Assembly: GCA_017394405.1 (NCBI GenBank)
Contig: JAFPYW010000011.1
Span: 1 to 34,838 of the forward strand
DNA from: Alphaproteobacteria bacterium
GTDB taxonomy: Bacteria; Pseudomonadota; Alphaproteobacteria; CAAHEQ01; UBA3637
Length of the DNA stretch: 34,838 nt
Reading direction: 5' to 3'
A model generated the notes under the pieces. That model saw only the letters and a program-made list of their open reading frames with translations. It ran no database searches and had not been told where the DNA came from. Made by a program: the position numbers and the translations under genes. Positions 14,001-21,273 of this stretch are shown here, one piece after another. Each line of letters begins with the position of its first letter. The first letter of the stretch is position 1.

Positions 14001-16610
14001 ATGCGCTCAAAGCATAATCAGCAGGGCAGAACTTTAGTAGAAGTTATTGGCATTTTGGCTATTTTAGCGATTCTCACCATCGGCGGACTCACCCTATTTG
14101 AGATGGCAAGTTCCGGCGCTATTTCCAAAAATTTAATGGATGCAACAGTTGAATTAGCCATTTCACGGCGCAATACGCTTTTATCTCCCATGGCAAAATT
14201 AGATGCGGATAAACTCGTTCGCACCGGCCCACACAATACCCCCATGAGTGTGGAAAATGGTCAAGGATCTTCCGATGATATATTTTGGGTCACATTGGGA
14301 TCGCAAGACCATTTAATTGCACAAGATATTTGCAACGAATTATTGAAAAAATCTGAAAAATTAAGAACTTCCAAACTGGGTTTTGTCGCCATGACATTAG
14401 ACGATACACCCGTGACTCAATGCGATCATGATGGCGAAATAAAATTTTTATTTAGTAAAATAGCTATAAATGCAGATGCCTCTGGTTCATGGATTAAACC
14501 ACACACCCCTTCAGAGGAAGAATGTCCTTCCCGTTTGTGTCCGACCGGAGGCGTTTGTTCGGGTGGCAATCTTTCCGCATGTTTGCCGGGATATCATATG
14601 GTTTCTTGCGACACCTGTAACGTGACCTGTCAAAAATGTCCAGCCGGCACCTACATGCCCACCCAAACAACCTCATGCGAAGATTGTTTGCCTTGCTCAT
14701 CAGAGATACAACATACAAATACAACCCAAACACAATGTATCCAATTAAAACCCGGGGATCGTTGCCCCAGCGGCGGTTTTGTCAATGATGATTTAGATTG
14801 TGTTGATTGCCTTTCATCAGATAATTGTGACCCCGGTGAAGTGTGTGATTCCACTACCTTTACCTGTCGCAAAGATTGTGGCGACGGAAAAGTTGCTGAT
14901 GAAAACGGCATCTGTCACGAATGTGATGATGATGGGGATTGTGATATTTGCTATTCTTGTGACTCAACCACCTATAAATGCGAAAAAGATGCCAACAACC
15001 ACCCAGACAACGCAGAATGTCACCCCGATAGCAGCGGCTTTTATTGTAATGCGGGATATTATAAACATGATAATGTCTGTGTCGCATGTCCAGCCCCATT
15101 GACCAGCAATCAAGGCGCCACAAAAGAAGGTGATTGTTATTGTCCAAATAATTATTATTTAACAACCGAGGGTGTTTGTACCGCCTGTGTAAGTGGCAGC
15201 ACCAGTATCGGACCAAACGCCACAACATGCACTTGTACCGATGACACAAAAGAATGGAATCCAACCACAAACACATGCAAAATACAAATTCATTGTGGCG
15301 ATAATGCTTCGGCAATAGACGAAACATGTTGGTGCAATGCAGGATATTATGGCGACGGACAAATATGTACGAAATGTGGCGGCTACGGATTCACCTCAAC
15401 CCCTGGCGAAAATACCACCACCGAAAGTTGTTATTGTCCAGACGGCTCATTCATTTGGCCAGACGATCCTATATTCTGCGCATTATGTGAATCCGTTGAT
15501 GCCATAGGAAGCGTCAGCCACAAAAACGCAACCGCCTGTGTTTGTCCGGCAGGCCATTGGTGGGATGCACAATCGGTCTATTGTACATCTTGTCCTTACA
15601 ATACAACCAGTGATCAAGGTTCCACAAAAGAAAGTGATTGCTATTGCCCAGATAATTATTATTTAAGACAGCCAAATAATTTGAATTCGTGTGATCCTTG
15701 TGATGAAGACAGTACCAGTCAAGGCCCAAACGCCACAGCATGTGTTTGTCAAACAGGTTATTATTGGGATGATGGTTGTCTGCCCTGCCCAGACAATTCA
15801 AGCTCAGATGGAACATCTTGTATTTGCCAAGAAAATTATTATTGGAATCAAAATTATTGTGCGCAATGCCCGAGCAAAATTGGCCCAATAGGAGCCGCCT
15901 CGGTAGATAAATGTTGTGCAGCAGACCAAGTGTTGGATCCAGACAGCAATACTTGTGTAAGTTGTATAAATGATAACAATTGTGCTGGGGACATGACATG
16001 CAACAGCAACCACACCTGTGAATGCCCCAATACGGGCAGATGGATAACCCTGACTGACGGAACATCCGCTTGTGTTGTTTTGGAAACACACACCTTAGGT
16101 ACTGGCTCATACACGAAAAAAGTTCATTTAACAAAGAGCCTGTATACTTTCGCTGACGCCCAAAAAATTTGTAATGCATGGGGAAAAACTTTGTTTTGGA
16201 GTTATTCTTTAAGGAAAGTAACAAATGCAAAAGTCGACCCATATCAACAAACCATCGAGACAGGAACGCCTTCTGAAACCCAAGCAAAATGGTGTGTTAA
16301 CGCCACATGGACTCCTTCACCACTTACAAACGAAAATGGGAATTTTGCCTGTTGTTGGTATTATGACGAACAAGAAAAACAGCAAAAGTGGGTTGAAGAC
16401 CTTGATGATATTATTGGACCATCAATGACTTTTTGGACAGGAAACACCAAATGTTCTGGAAATACAGGCATGGTGGCATATGCACACTGGACACAATACA
16501 CAAATCAAGATCCTGATTTCGTAGGTGTATATAGAAAATTCTGGTATTTCGTTTCTATGACAAACGTCCGCACCGGTGCGCTTGCCACTGTTATTTGTAA
16601 TGATTGGTAA
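14001..16610 (+). CDS. giant pilin-headed cysteine-rich protein with lectin-like C-terminus (869 aa)
   Basis: The N-terminus is a type IV prepilin signal: a short charged leader to G9, then RTLVEV with glutamate at +5 and a hydrophobic helix to about residue 32. Mature position +1 is Arg where Phe or Met is usual. A pilin-like globular part runs to about 170, with a probable disulfide pair C111/C141. From 175 to about 690 there are dense cysteine repeats (12 cysteines in 175-246 alone) of the CPAGTY...C..CLPC type, reminiscent of TNFR- or ephrin-receptor-like modules. Residues about 695-869 form a separate domain with FADAQKICNAWGKTLF (717-732) and a terminal VICNDW, recalling C-type lectin folds. 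GGGGGAG lies before ATG 14001. Likely exported and displayed; adhesion or tip function is inference. No pilus assembly genes are in the window. Its 3' end lies 2 bases from that of convergent uvrA. Confidence 0.88.
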   Translation: MRSKHNQQGRTLVEVIGILAILAILTIGGLTLFEMASSGAISKNLMDATVELAISRRNTLLSPMAKLDADKLVRTGPHNTPMSVENGQGSSDDIFWVTLGSQDHLIAQDICNELLKKSEKLRTSKLGFVAMTLDDTPVTQCDHDGEIKFLFSKIAINADASGSWIKPHTPSEEECPSRLCPTGGVCSGGNLSACLPGYHMVSCDTCNVTCQKCPAGTYMPTQTTSCEDCLPCSSEIQHTNTTQTQCIQLKPGDRCPSGGFVNDDLDCVDCLSSDNCDPGEVCDSTTFTCRKDCGDGKVADENGICHECDDDGDCDICYSCDSTTYKCEKDANNHPDNAECHPDSSGFYCNAGYYKHDNVCVACPAPLTSNQGATKEGDCYCPNNYYLTTEGVCTACVSGSTSIGPNATTCTCTDDTKEWNPTTNTCKIQIHCGDNASAIDETCWCNAGYYGDGQICTKCGGYGFTSTPGENTTTESCYCPDGSFIWPDDPIFCALCESVDAIGSVSHKNATACVCPAGHWWDAQSVYCTSCPYNTTSDQGSTKESDCYCPDNYYLRQPNNLNSCDPCDEDSTSQGPNATACVCQTGYYWDDGCLPCPDNSSSDGTSCICQENYYWNQNYCAQCPSKIGPIGAASVDKCCAADQVLDPDSNTCVSCINDNNCAGDMTCNSNHTCECPNTGRWITLTDGTSACVVLETHTLGTGSYTKKVHLTKSLYTFADAQKICNAWGKTLFWSYSLRKVTNAKVDPYQQTIETGTPSETQAKWCVNATWTPSPLTNENGNFACCWYYDEQEKQQKWVEDLDDIIGPSMTFWTGNTKCSGNTGMVAYAHWTQYTNQDPDFVGVYRKFWYFVSMTNVRTGALATVICNDW
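15087..15236 (+). repeat. intragenic cysteine-rich repeat, copy A
   Basis: Encodes CPAPLTSNQGATKEGDC, then NNYYL and GPNATTCTC. It matches copy B at 15591-15749 in residue order and partly at base level (both have CCACAAAAGAA and AATTATTATTTAA). Offset is 504 bases at the start. Confidence 0.75.
15591..15749 (+). repeat. intragenic cysteine-rich repeat, copy B
   Basis: Encodes CPYNTTSDQGSTKESDC, then DNYYL and GPNATACVC. It is 9 bases longer than copy A, from a small insertion after the NYYL segment. The close base-level match suggests a fairly recent internal duplication or gene conversion. Confidence 0.75.
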
Positions 16611-16612
16611 AA

Positions 16613-19396
16613 TTATTTCAATATCTTCTTTAGGTATTGGCCGGTATAGCTTTCTTTGACTTTGGCGACTTGTTCGGGTGTGCCTGTGGCCACAACTTTA
16701 CCGCCGGCATGACCACCCTCGGGCCCCATATCAATGATATAATCGGCCGATTTGATGATGTCCAAGTTATGTTCGATCACAACAACAGTATTACCTGCAT
16801 CCACCAACGCTTGCAGCACCTCCAACAATTTTTGAATATCCGCAAAATGCAAACCCGTTGTCGGCTCGTCCAAAATATACAAGGTCTTTCCTGTTGATTT
16901 GCGCGCCAATTCTTTGGCCAATTTTATGCGTTGTGCTTCGCCACCCGATAAAGTGACAGCCGATTGACCCAGCGTGATATAGCCCAAACCAACTTTGCGC
17001 AATAAATCACATTTATCACGAATGCTTGGCACATGACCGAAGAATTCAAATGCTTCGTCCACCGTCATATTCAAAACATCTGCAATAGACTTGTCTTTAT
17101 ATGTAATCTCCAAAGTTTCACGGTTATAGCGTGTACCATGACATACATCACAGGTCACATACACATCTGGCAAAAAGTTCATGGAAATTTGTTTCACGCC
17201 ATCACCCTCACACGCTTCACACCGCCCGCCCGCTACATTAAACGAAAAACGACCCGCTTTGTAGCCACGCGCTTTGGCTTCCGGAAGCGCTGCATACCAA
17301 TCACGAATCGGTGAGAACATGCCTGTATAGGTGGCAGGATTTGACCGCGGGGTCCGTCCGATCGGGCTTTGGTCAATATCAATAATCTTGTCAATCGCCG
17401 CCGTGCCACGCATAGTCTTGTAAGGACCCGCCAATTGCTTTGTCTTGCTGATAATATTGCTTAAGCCCTTGTACAAAGTTTCAATAATCAAACTGGATTT
17501 ACCACCACCGGACACACCCGTTACACAGGTAAATGTGCCAAGAGGAATATCCACCGTCACGTTTTTCAGGTTGTGGCATTTTGCGCCTTCAATCGTTAAC
17601 AACTTACCATTTCCCGCACGACGTTTGGATGGCACCTTGATTTCTTTCGTGCCAGACAGATATTGTCCTGTGACTGATTTTGGATTTGCGGCAATTTCTT
17701 TTGGACTACCCTCGGCCACTAAATGCCCACCCAACCGTCCCGCTTTCGGACCGATATCAAAAATATAATCGGCGGCCTCCATTGTTTCCTGATCGTGCTC
17801 CACCACAATGACAGAATTGCCCAAATCACGCAAATGGAAAAGCGTTTCCAATAATTTATGATTGTCGCGCTGATGCAAACCGATAGATGGCTCATCCAAC
17901 ACATACAACACGCCCGTCAAACCCGATCCAATCTGGCTGGCAAGACGAATCCGCTGTGCTTCACCACCAGACAAGGTACCACTAATACGATTCAAGGGCA
18001 AATAGCCCAAACCAACATTGTTCAAAAAGCGCAGGCGTTCCACAATTTCTTTCAAGATACGTTCCGCAATTTCTTGTTTCTCGTGGTCTAATTTGGACGG
18101 CACTTTTTGGAACCATTCAAAAGAATCGGCAATGGAAAGTTCTGTCACTTCTGCAATATTTTTGCCCGCAATCTTAACGGCCAACGCTTCGGGTTTTAAC
18201 CTGGCACCACCACACGCTTCACAGGGCGTTTTAAGCATATATTTGCTCATTTCCTCGCGCGCCCAATCGGATTCCGTTTCCAAATAACGCCGTTCCATAT
18301 TTGGAATCACACCTTCAAAATGACAACCCTTTGTATGATAGCCGTGCAAAATGGCTTCTTGCGTTTCTTTTGGCAATTTACACCATGGCGTGTCCATATC
18401 TAAATCTAAGGCGCGGATCAGGGGACGCAAAGCATACTCATGCCATTGATACATGTCACCAGAAGTACTTGTCCACGGAGCAATTGCACCTTGTTTGATA
18501 GAAAGTTCTGGATGTTGAATAACCAAACTTTCATCCACGCCTTGCTTGGTTCCTAAACCTGCGCAAACGGGACAAGCGCCCTCGGGATTGTTAAACGAAA
18601 ACAAACGCGGCTCCAATTCGGCGATTGTAAAACCAGACACGGGACAGGCAAACTTGCTGGAATAAATTTTGGTTTCGTGTGTGGCAATGTTTTCCACCTC
18701 CAACAATCCATCCGCCAAAGAAAGGCATTTTTCAACGGATCCCGCAATACGCCCTTCGGCTTCCTTTTTCACAACCACACGATCCACCACGACACAAATC
18801 GTATGCTTTTGATTTTTATCTAACTCAGGCGCTTCCTCAATTTCACAAAATTCGCCATCCACTTTCAAACGTGTAAAACCCGCCTTTTGCCAAGCAGCTA
18901 TTTCTTTTTTATACTCCCCCTTGCGATCACGCACAACAGGAGCCATCAAAATCAACTTTGTGCCATCTTGTTCGGCCAAAATGCCGTCAGTCATCTGGCT
19001 GACCGTCATAGCCTTAATTGGCAGGCCCGTGGCGGGGGAATATGGTGTCCCCGCGCGAGCCCACAACAACCGCATATAGTCATAAATTTCCGTCACCGTA
19101 CCAACGGTAGAGCGTGGATTGTGGCTGGTTGTTTTTTGCTCAATAGAAATAGCGGGTGACAGCCCTTCAATTAAATCCACATCCGGTTTGCCCATCACAT
19201 CCAAAAACTGACGCGCATAAGCGGACAAACTTTCCACATAACGCCGTTGCCCTTCCGCATAAATGGTATCAAAAGCCAAACTGGATTTACCCGAACCGGA
19301 CACACCTGTAATCACCACCAATTGATTTTTCGGAATATCAAGATTGATGTTTTTCAGGTTGTGTTGGCGTGCGCCACGGATTTTAATATAGTCCAT
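16613..19396 (-). CDS. uvrA: excinuclease ABC subunit A (UvrA)
   Basis: The damage-recognition ATPase of nucleotide excision repair; it loads UvrB on lesions. The 927-residue protein has two ABC modules. The first Walker A is GVSGSGKSS (31-39). A UvrB-binding and zinc region follows with CPVSGF and [17 protein letters not shown], then [14 protein letters not shown] and signature [12 protein letters not shown]. The second module has [10 protein letters not shown], a zinc module [12 protein letters not shown]...[10 protein letters not shown], and a second [13 protein letters not shown] start it at ATG 19396, which has AAGGAG 5 bases upstream; the open frame extends to 19576 through the promoter and is not coding there. 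It converges on the pilin-like gene with a 2-base gap. Confidence 0.97.
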   Translation of the reverse strand: MDYIKIRGARQHNLKNINLDIPKNQLVVITGVSGSGKSSLAFDTIYAEGQRRYVESLSAYARQFLDVMGKPDVDLIEGLSPAISIEQKTTSHNPRSTVGTVTEIYDYMRLLWARAGTPYSPATGLPIKAMTVSQMTDGILAEQDGTKLILMAPVVRDRKGEYKKEIAAWQKAGFTRLKVDGEFCEIEEAPELDKNQKHTICVVVDRVVVKKEAEGRIAGSVEKCLSLADGLLEVENIATHETKIYSSKFACPVSGFTIAELEPRLFSFNNPEGACPVCAGLGTKQGVDESLVIQHPELSIKQGAIAPWTSTSGDMYQWHEYALRPLIRALDLDMDTPWCKLPKETQEAILHGYHTKGCHFEGVIPNMERRYLETESDWAREEMSKYMLKTPCEACGGARLKPEALAVKIAGKNIAEVTELSIADSFEWFQKVPSKLDHEKQEIAERILKEIVERLRFLNNVGLGYLPLNRISGTLSGGEAQRIRLASQIGSGLTGVLYVLDEPSIGLHQRDNHKLLETLFHLRDLGNSVIVVEHDQETMEAADYIFDIGPKAGRLGGHLVAEGSPKEIAANPKSVTGQYLSGTKEIKVPSKRRAGNGKLLTIEGAKCHNLKNVTVDIPLGTFTCVTGVSGGGKSSLIIETLYKGLSNIISKTKQLAGPYKTMRGTAAIDKIIDIDQSPIGRTPRSNPATYTGMFSPIRDWYAALPEAKARGYKAGRFSFNVAGGRCEACEGDGVKQISMNFLPDVYVTCDVCHGTRYNRETLEITYKDKSIADVLNMTVDEAFEFFGHVPSIRDKCDLLRKVGLGYITLGQSAVTLSGGEAQRIKLAKELARKSTGKTLYILDEPTTGLHFADIQKLLEVLQALVDAGNTVVVIEHNLDIIKSADYIIDMGPEGGHAGGKVVATGTPEQVAKVKESYTGQYLKKILK

Positions 19397-19418
19397 TTGT
19401 GCTCCTTGTTGGGCAAGT

Positions 19419-19447
19419 ATTATACACGATTTTATGCATAAAATCAA
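19419..19447 (-). promoter_or_regulatory. promoter of uvrA with a perfect palindrome between -35 and -10
   Basis: On the minus strand TTGATT (19447-19442), 17 bases, TATAAT (19424-19419). The spacer carries the perfect 18-base palindrome GATTTTATGCATAAAATC (19428-19445), the classical place for a repressor to block RNA polymerase. It does not contain GTTC half-sites of the usual alphaproteobacterial LexA box. Confidence 0.75.
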
Positions 19448-19497
19448 ACAGATTTTAGAATGTATTTTATACTCCATATAAAATAAACCACGTTTTT

Positions 19498-19526
19498 TTG
19501 ACAAAAAACGATTTTTGTGATATAAT
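19498..19526 (+). promoter_or_regulatory. consensus promoter of the two-gene hypothetical operon
   Basis: TTGACA (19498-19503), 17 bases, TATAAT (19521-19526): a perfect match at both hexamers. The inverted repeat CGTTTTTT (19491-19498) / AAAAAACG (19503-19510) is centred on the -35 and could be an operator. Strong constitutive expression is expected unless repressed. Confidence 0.85.
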
Positions 19527-19553
19527 ACTATTGTTTTAACAAAGGAGGAAACT

Positions 19554-19994
19554 ATGTCACCAAAAACAAAAGCCATTTGGAAAACCGTAGGTGCCGTCTT
19601 GGCCGGCGCTCTTACATTTGCCTATTTACCACTTGTCTCTTTTGCGGCCGTACCACAAGCAATGGGGTGGTTGCACTTTACTCTTGCCGCAATTTACCCA
19701 TGGTTGGGTGATGCATTGTTAGGGGCTAGTGTTGCGTCTGGTGTTGGATTAGCCATCAAAAAGATTTGGGGCGGATACTTTGCTGAAAAAAGAATTGAAA
19801 AGAAAATTAAAGACGCATTAAAACAAAAGGCCTTGGAACACAAACAAGCGGTCAGCAAACAAAAAACTCGTCAATATGACTACGTTGATGAAGCGGAAAT
19901 GCCTCGCGCAAAAACCAAAAAAGCGCCCGCGAAATTAACACGACCTGCCGCCACGAAAGCGATGAAAAATCGTCGTCAAAAAGAAGCCGCATAA
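19554..19994 (+). CDS. hypothetical membrane protein with Lys-rich tail
   Basis: A 146-residue protein I do not recognise. Two hydrophobic stretches are visible, at about 11-34 ([20 protein letters not shown]) and 40-68, followed by a long basic tail with [14 protein letters not shown] and [14 protein letters not shown]. The first stretch could also be a cleavable signal peptide ending near SFA-AVP. The AAAGGAGG site is excellent and the promoter is consensus, so the product is probably abundant. It forms an operon with the next gene 21 bases downstream. The strongly basic tail might contact nucleic acid or phospholipid; no function is assigned. Confidence 0.8.
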   Translation: MSPKTKAIWKTVGAVLAGALTFAYLPLVSFAAVPQAMGWLHFTLAAIYPWLGDALLGASVASGVGLAIKKIWGGYFAEKRIEKKIKDALKQKALEHKQAVSKQKTRQYDYVDEAEMPRAKTKKAPAKLTRPAATKAMKNRRQKEAA

Positions 19995-20015
19995 CCCACT
20001 TAAAAGGAGGGAACA

Positions 20016-20546
20016 ATGAAGATAAAGGAATTTTTGAAAAAAACGGCAAAATCAGGTGCTAAAGCGGGTGGAAAAACCCTATTAAAAAGTGCATTGGATC
20101 CCAAAACTTGGTTGGTCGTCTATATGGCAATTTTAGCCACAAAGGCATACAATAAAGTTGGGGCAGCTTTGAACAGGGAGGCCGCCATCAACCAAGCCGC
20201 TGCCAAAAAGATTGAACAAATGACAGCCACACCTGAACAAATGCAACAGGTTTGTGAAATGTATGACCTGACGGAAGAGCAAGTGCAAGAAGTCATTGAT
20301 GTTCAAAAGGAATTGTCCGCCACCGAAAAGGTCGTCGTCAAGACCGCCGCGGATAATACCAAGAAAAGTTGGCGCCGTTGGCTCCCCGGTGCAGGTGCGT
20401 TGTCTGACCAGGGTGTTCAGCGGGGAACCCGTTTGGATGTGCCCGGGCAAGCCGCCCTTGCTTTGGATGCTTATGAACAAGCGGAACAGAGTCAAAAACA
20501 AATAGAACAACAACAGGCAAAAGGTGCTGCCGCTCGTGGCAAGTAA
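20016..20546 (+). CDS. hypothetical protein with one membrane segment and Gln-rich tail
   Basis: A 176-residue protein I do not recognise. The N-terminus is a basic amphipathic segment (MKIKEFLKKTAKSGAKAGGK), followed by a likely membrane helix at about 32-46 (TWLVVYMAILATKAY). Next come a helical acidic middle part with EQMQQVCEMYDLTEEQVQEV and a C-terminal Gln-rich, potentially coiled-coil tail. AGGAGGG precedes ATG 20016. It is co-transcribed with the preceding membrane protein and followed by a strong terminator. Both products have a basic end and a membrane segment, so they may act together at the membrane. Confidence 0.8.
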   Translation: MKIKEFLKKTAKSGAKAGGKTLLKSALDPKTWLVVYMAILATKAYNKVGAALNREAAINQAAAKKIEQMTATPEQMQQVCEMYDLTEEQVQEVIDVQKELSATEKVVVKTAADNTKKSWRRWLPGAGALSDQGVQRGTRLDVPGQAALALDAYEQAEQSQKQIEQQQAKGAAARGK

Positions 20547-20564
20547 TGAATTGCCTTTAACAAT

Positions 20565-20597
20565 AAAAGAGCCAACGAAAATTGTTGGCTCTTTTTT
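20565..20597. terminator. bidirectional intrinsic terminator
   Basis: AAAAGAGCCAAC and GTTGGCTCTTTT form a 12-bp stem with a 7-base loop, followed by T-runs in both directions. It serves the hypothetical operon on the plus strand and tRNA-Ser(CGA) on the minus strand. Confidence 0.92.
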
Positions 20598-20599
20598 AT

Positions 20600-20690
20600 T
20601 GGCGGAAAGGGGGGGATTCGAACCCCCGATAGAGAAATTCCCTATAACAGATTTCGAGTCTGCCGCATTCGACCACTCTGCCACCTTTCC
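20600..20690 (-). tRNA. tRNA-Ser, anticodon CGA
   Basis: A 91-base class II tRNA on the minus strand starts GGAAAGGTGGCAGAG and ends in an encoded CCA (20600-20602). The acceptor stem GGAAAGG pairs with CCTTTCC. The T arm GGTTCGAATCC and a long variable arm (TATAGGGAATTTCTCTA) are visible. The anticodon loop CTCGAAA gives CGA at 20654-20656, reading UCG. It is the second serine tRNA of the window. Confidence 0.97.
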
Positions 20691-20703
20691 AAAAGGATGC
20701 TTG

Positions 20704-20732
20704 ATTTTACCATATTTCCCTTAAAAAATCAA
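20704..20732 (-). promoter_or_regulatory. promoter of tRNA-Ser(CGA)
   Basis: On the minus strand TTGATT (20732-20727), 17 bases, TAAAAT (20709-20704). A 9-bp inverted repeat CTTGATTTT (20700-20708) / AAAATCAAG (20725-20733) overlaps both hexamers. Confidence 0.7.
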
Positions 20733-20743
20733 GAAAAATTATC

Positions 20744-20772
20744 TTGACATCCCGGCAAAACAGGCATATCTT
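20744..20772 (+). promoter_or_regulatory. promoter of ndk
   Basis: TTGACA (20744-20749), 17 bases, TATCTT (20767-20772), 26 bases before the start codon. Confidence 0.75.
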
Positions 20773-20798
20773 TGGGCCATAAAATGAAAGGAAAAAAT

Positions 20799-21218
20799 AT
20801 GCTAGAACGCACTCTTTGTATCATCAAACCAGACGCTACCACGCGTCATTTGGAAGACGAAATCAATGAAAAAATCCGCGAGGCAGGATTTGAAATTATT
20901 GCCTCCAAACGTATTGAACAACCAACTCGTGAACAATTTGAGGCCTTTTATGCCGAACACAAAGGCAAAGATTTTTATGAAAGATTATTACAATTCATGA
21001 CATCCGGCCCCATTGTGGTACAAGTATTGGAAGGCGAAGACGTCATTCAACGTTATCGGACTTTGATGGGCAAAAGAAACCCAGCAGAAGCGGCTGAAGG
21101 AACCTTGCGCAGACTTTTTGCCGAAAGCGAAACACGCAATTCCGTCCATGGATCCGACAGCCCCCAAAGTGCTGCCCGCGAAATTGCTTTGTGGTTTAAT
21201 GCGGCAGAATTAAAATAA
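20799..21218 (+). CDS. ndk: nucleoside diphosphate kinase
   Basis: Transfers the gamma-phosphate of ATP to nucleoside diphosphates through a phosphohistidine, balancing NTP and dNTP pools. The 139-residue length is normal. It starts [14 protein letters not shown] with the conserved K10 and has the active-site NSVHGSDS with phosphohistidine H117. RYRTLMG and [15 protein letters not shown] form the nucleotide-binding region. I start it at ATG 20799 with AAAGGA 6 bases upstream, because the longer frame begins inside the promoter. Monocistronic, with its own promoter; no terminator is seen before the next promoter 3 bases after its stop. Confidence 0.97.
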   Translation: MLERTLCIIKPDATTRHLEDEINEKIREAGFEIIASKRIEQPTREQFEAFYAEHKGKDFYERLLQFMTSGPIVVQVLEGEDVIQRYRTLMGKRNPAEAAEGTLRRLFAESETRNSVHGSDSPQSAAREIALWFNAAELK

Positions 21219-21221
21219 TCA

Positions 21222-21250
21222 TTGACATCGGCCGCCGTCTTTGTTATATT
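21222..21250 (+). promoter_or_regulatory. promoter of the second pilin-like cysteine-rich gene
   Basis: TTGACA (21222-21227), 17 bases, TATATT (21245-21250), 23 bases before the start codon: the same geometry as in front of the first pilin-like gene. Confidence 0.8.
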
Positions 21251-21273
21251 TTGGATGATATAGGAGAGACTAA

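Noticed and set aside
15514-16287. Long minus-strand open frame (257 codons) opposite the first pilin-like gene
   Set aside because: Shadow of the cysteine-rich coding strand; no ribosome site, composition odd (Leu/His/Asn-rich), and the plus-strand frame has clear domain signatures.
19397-19576. N-terminal extension of UvrA by 60 residues
   Set aside because: This stretch carries the uvrA promoter and its palindrome, and the divergent promoter; the ribosome site favours ATG 19396.
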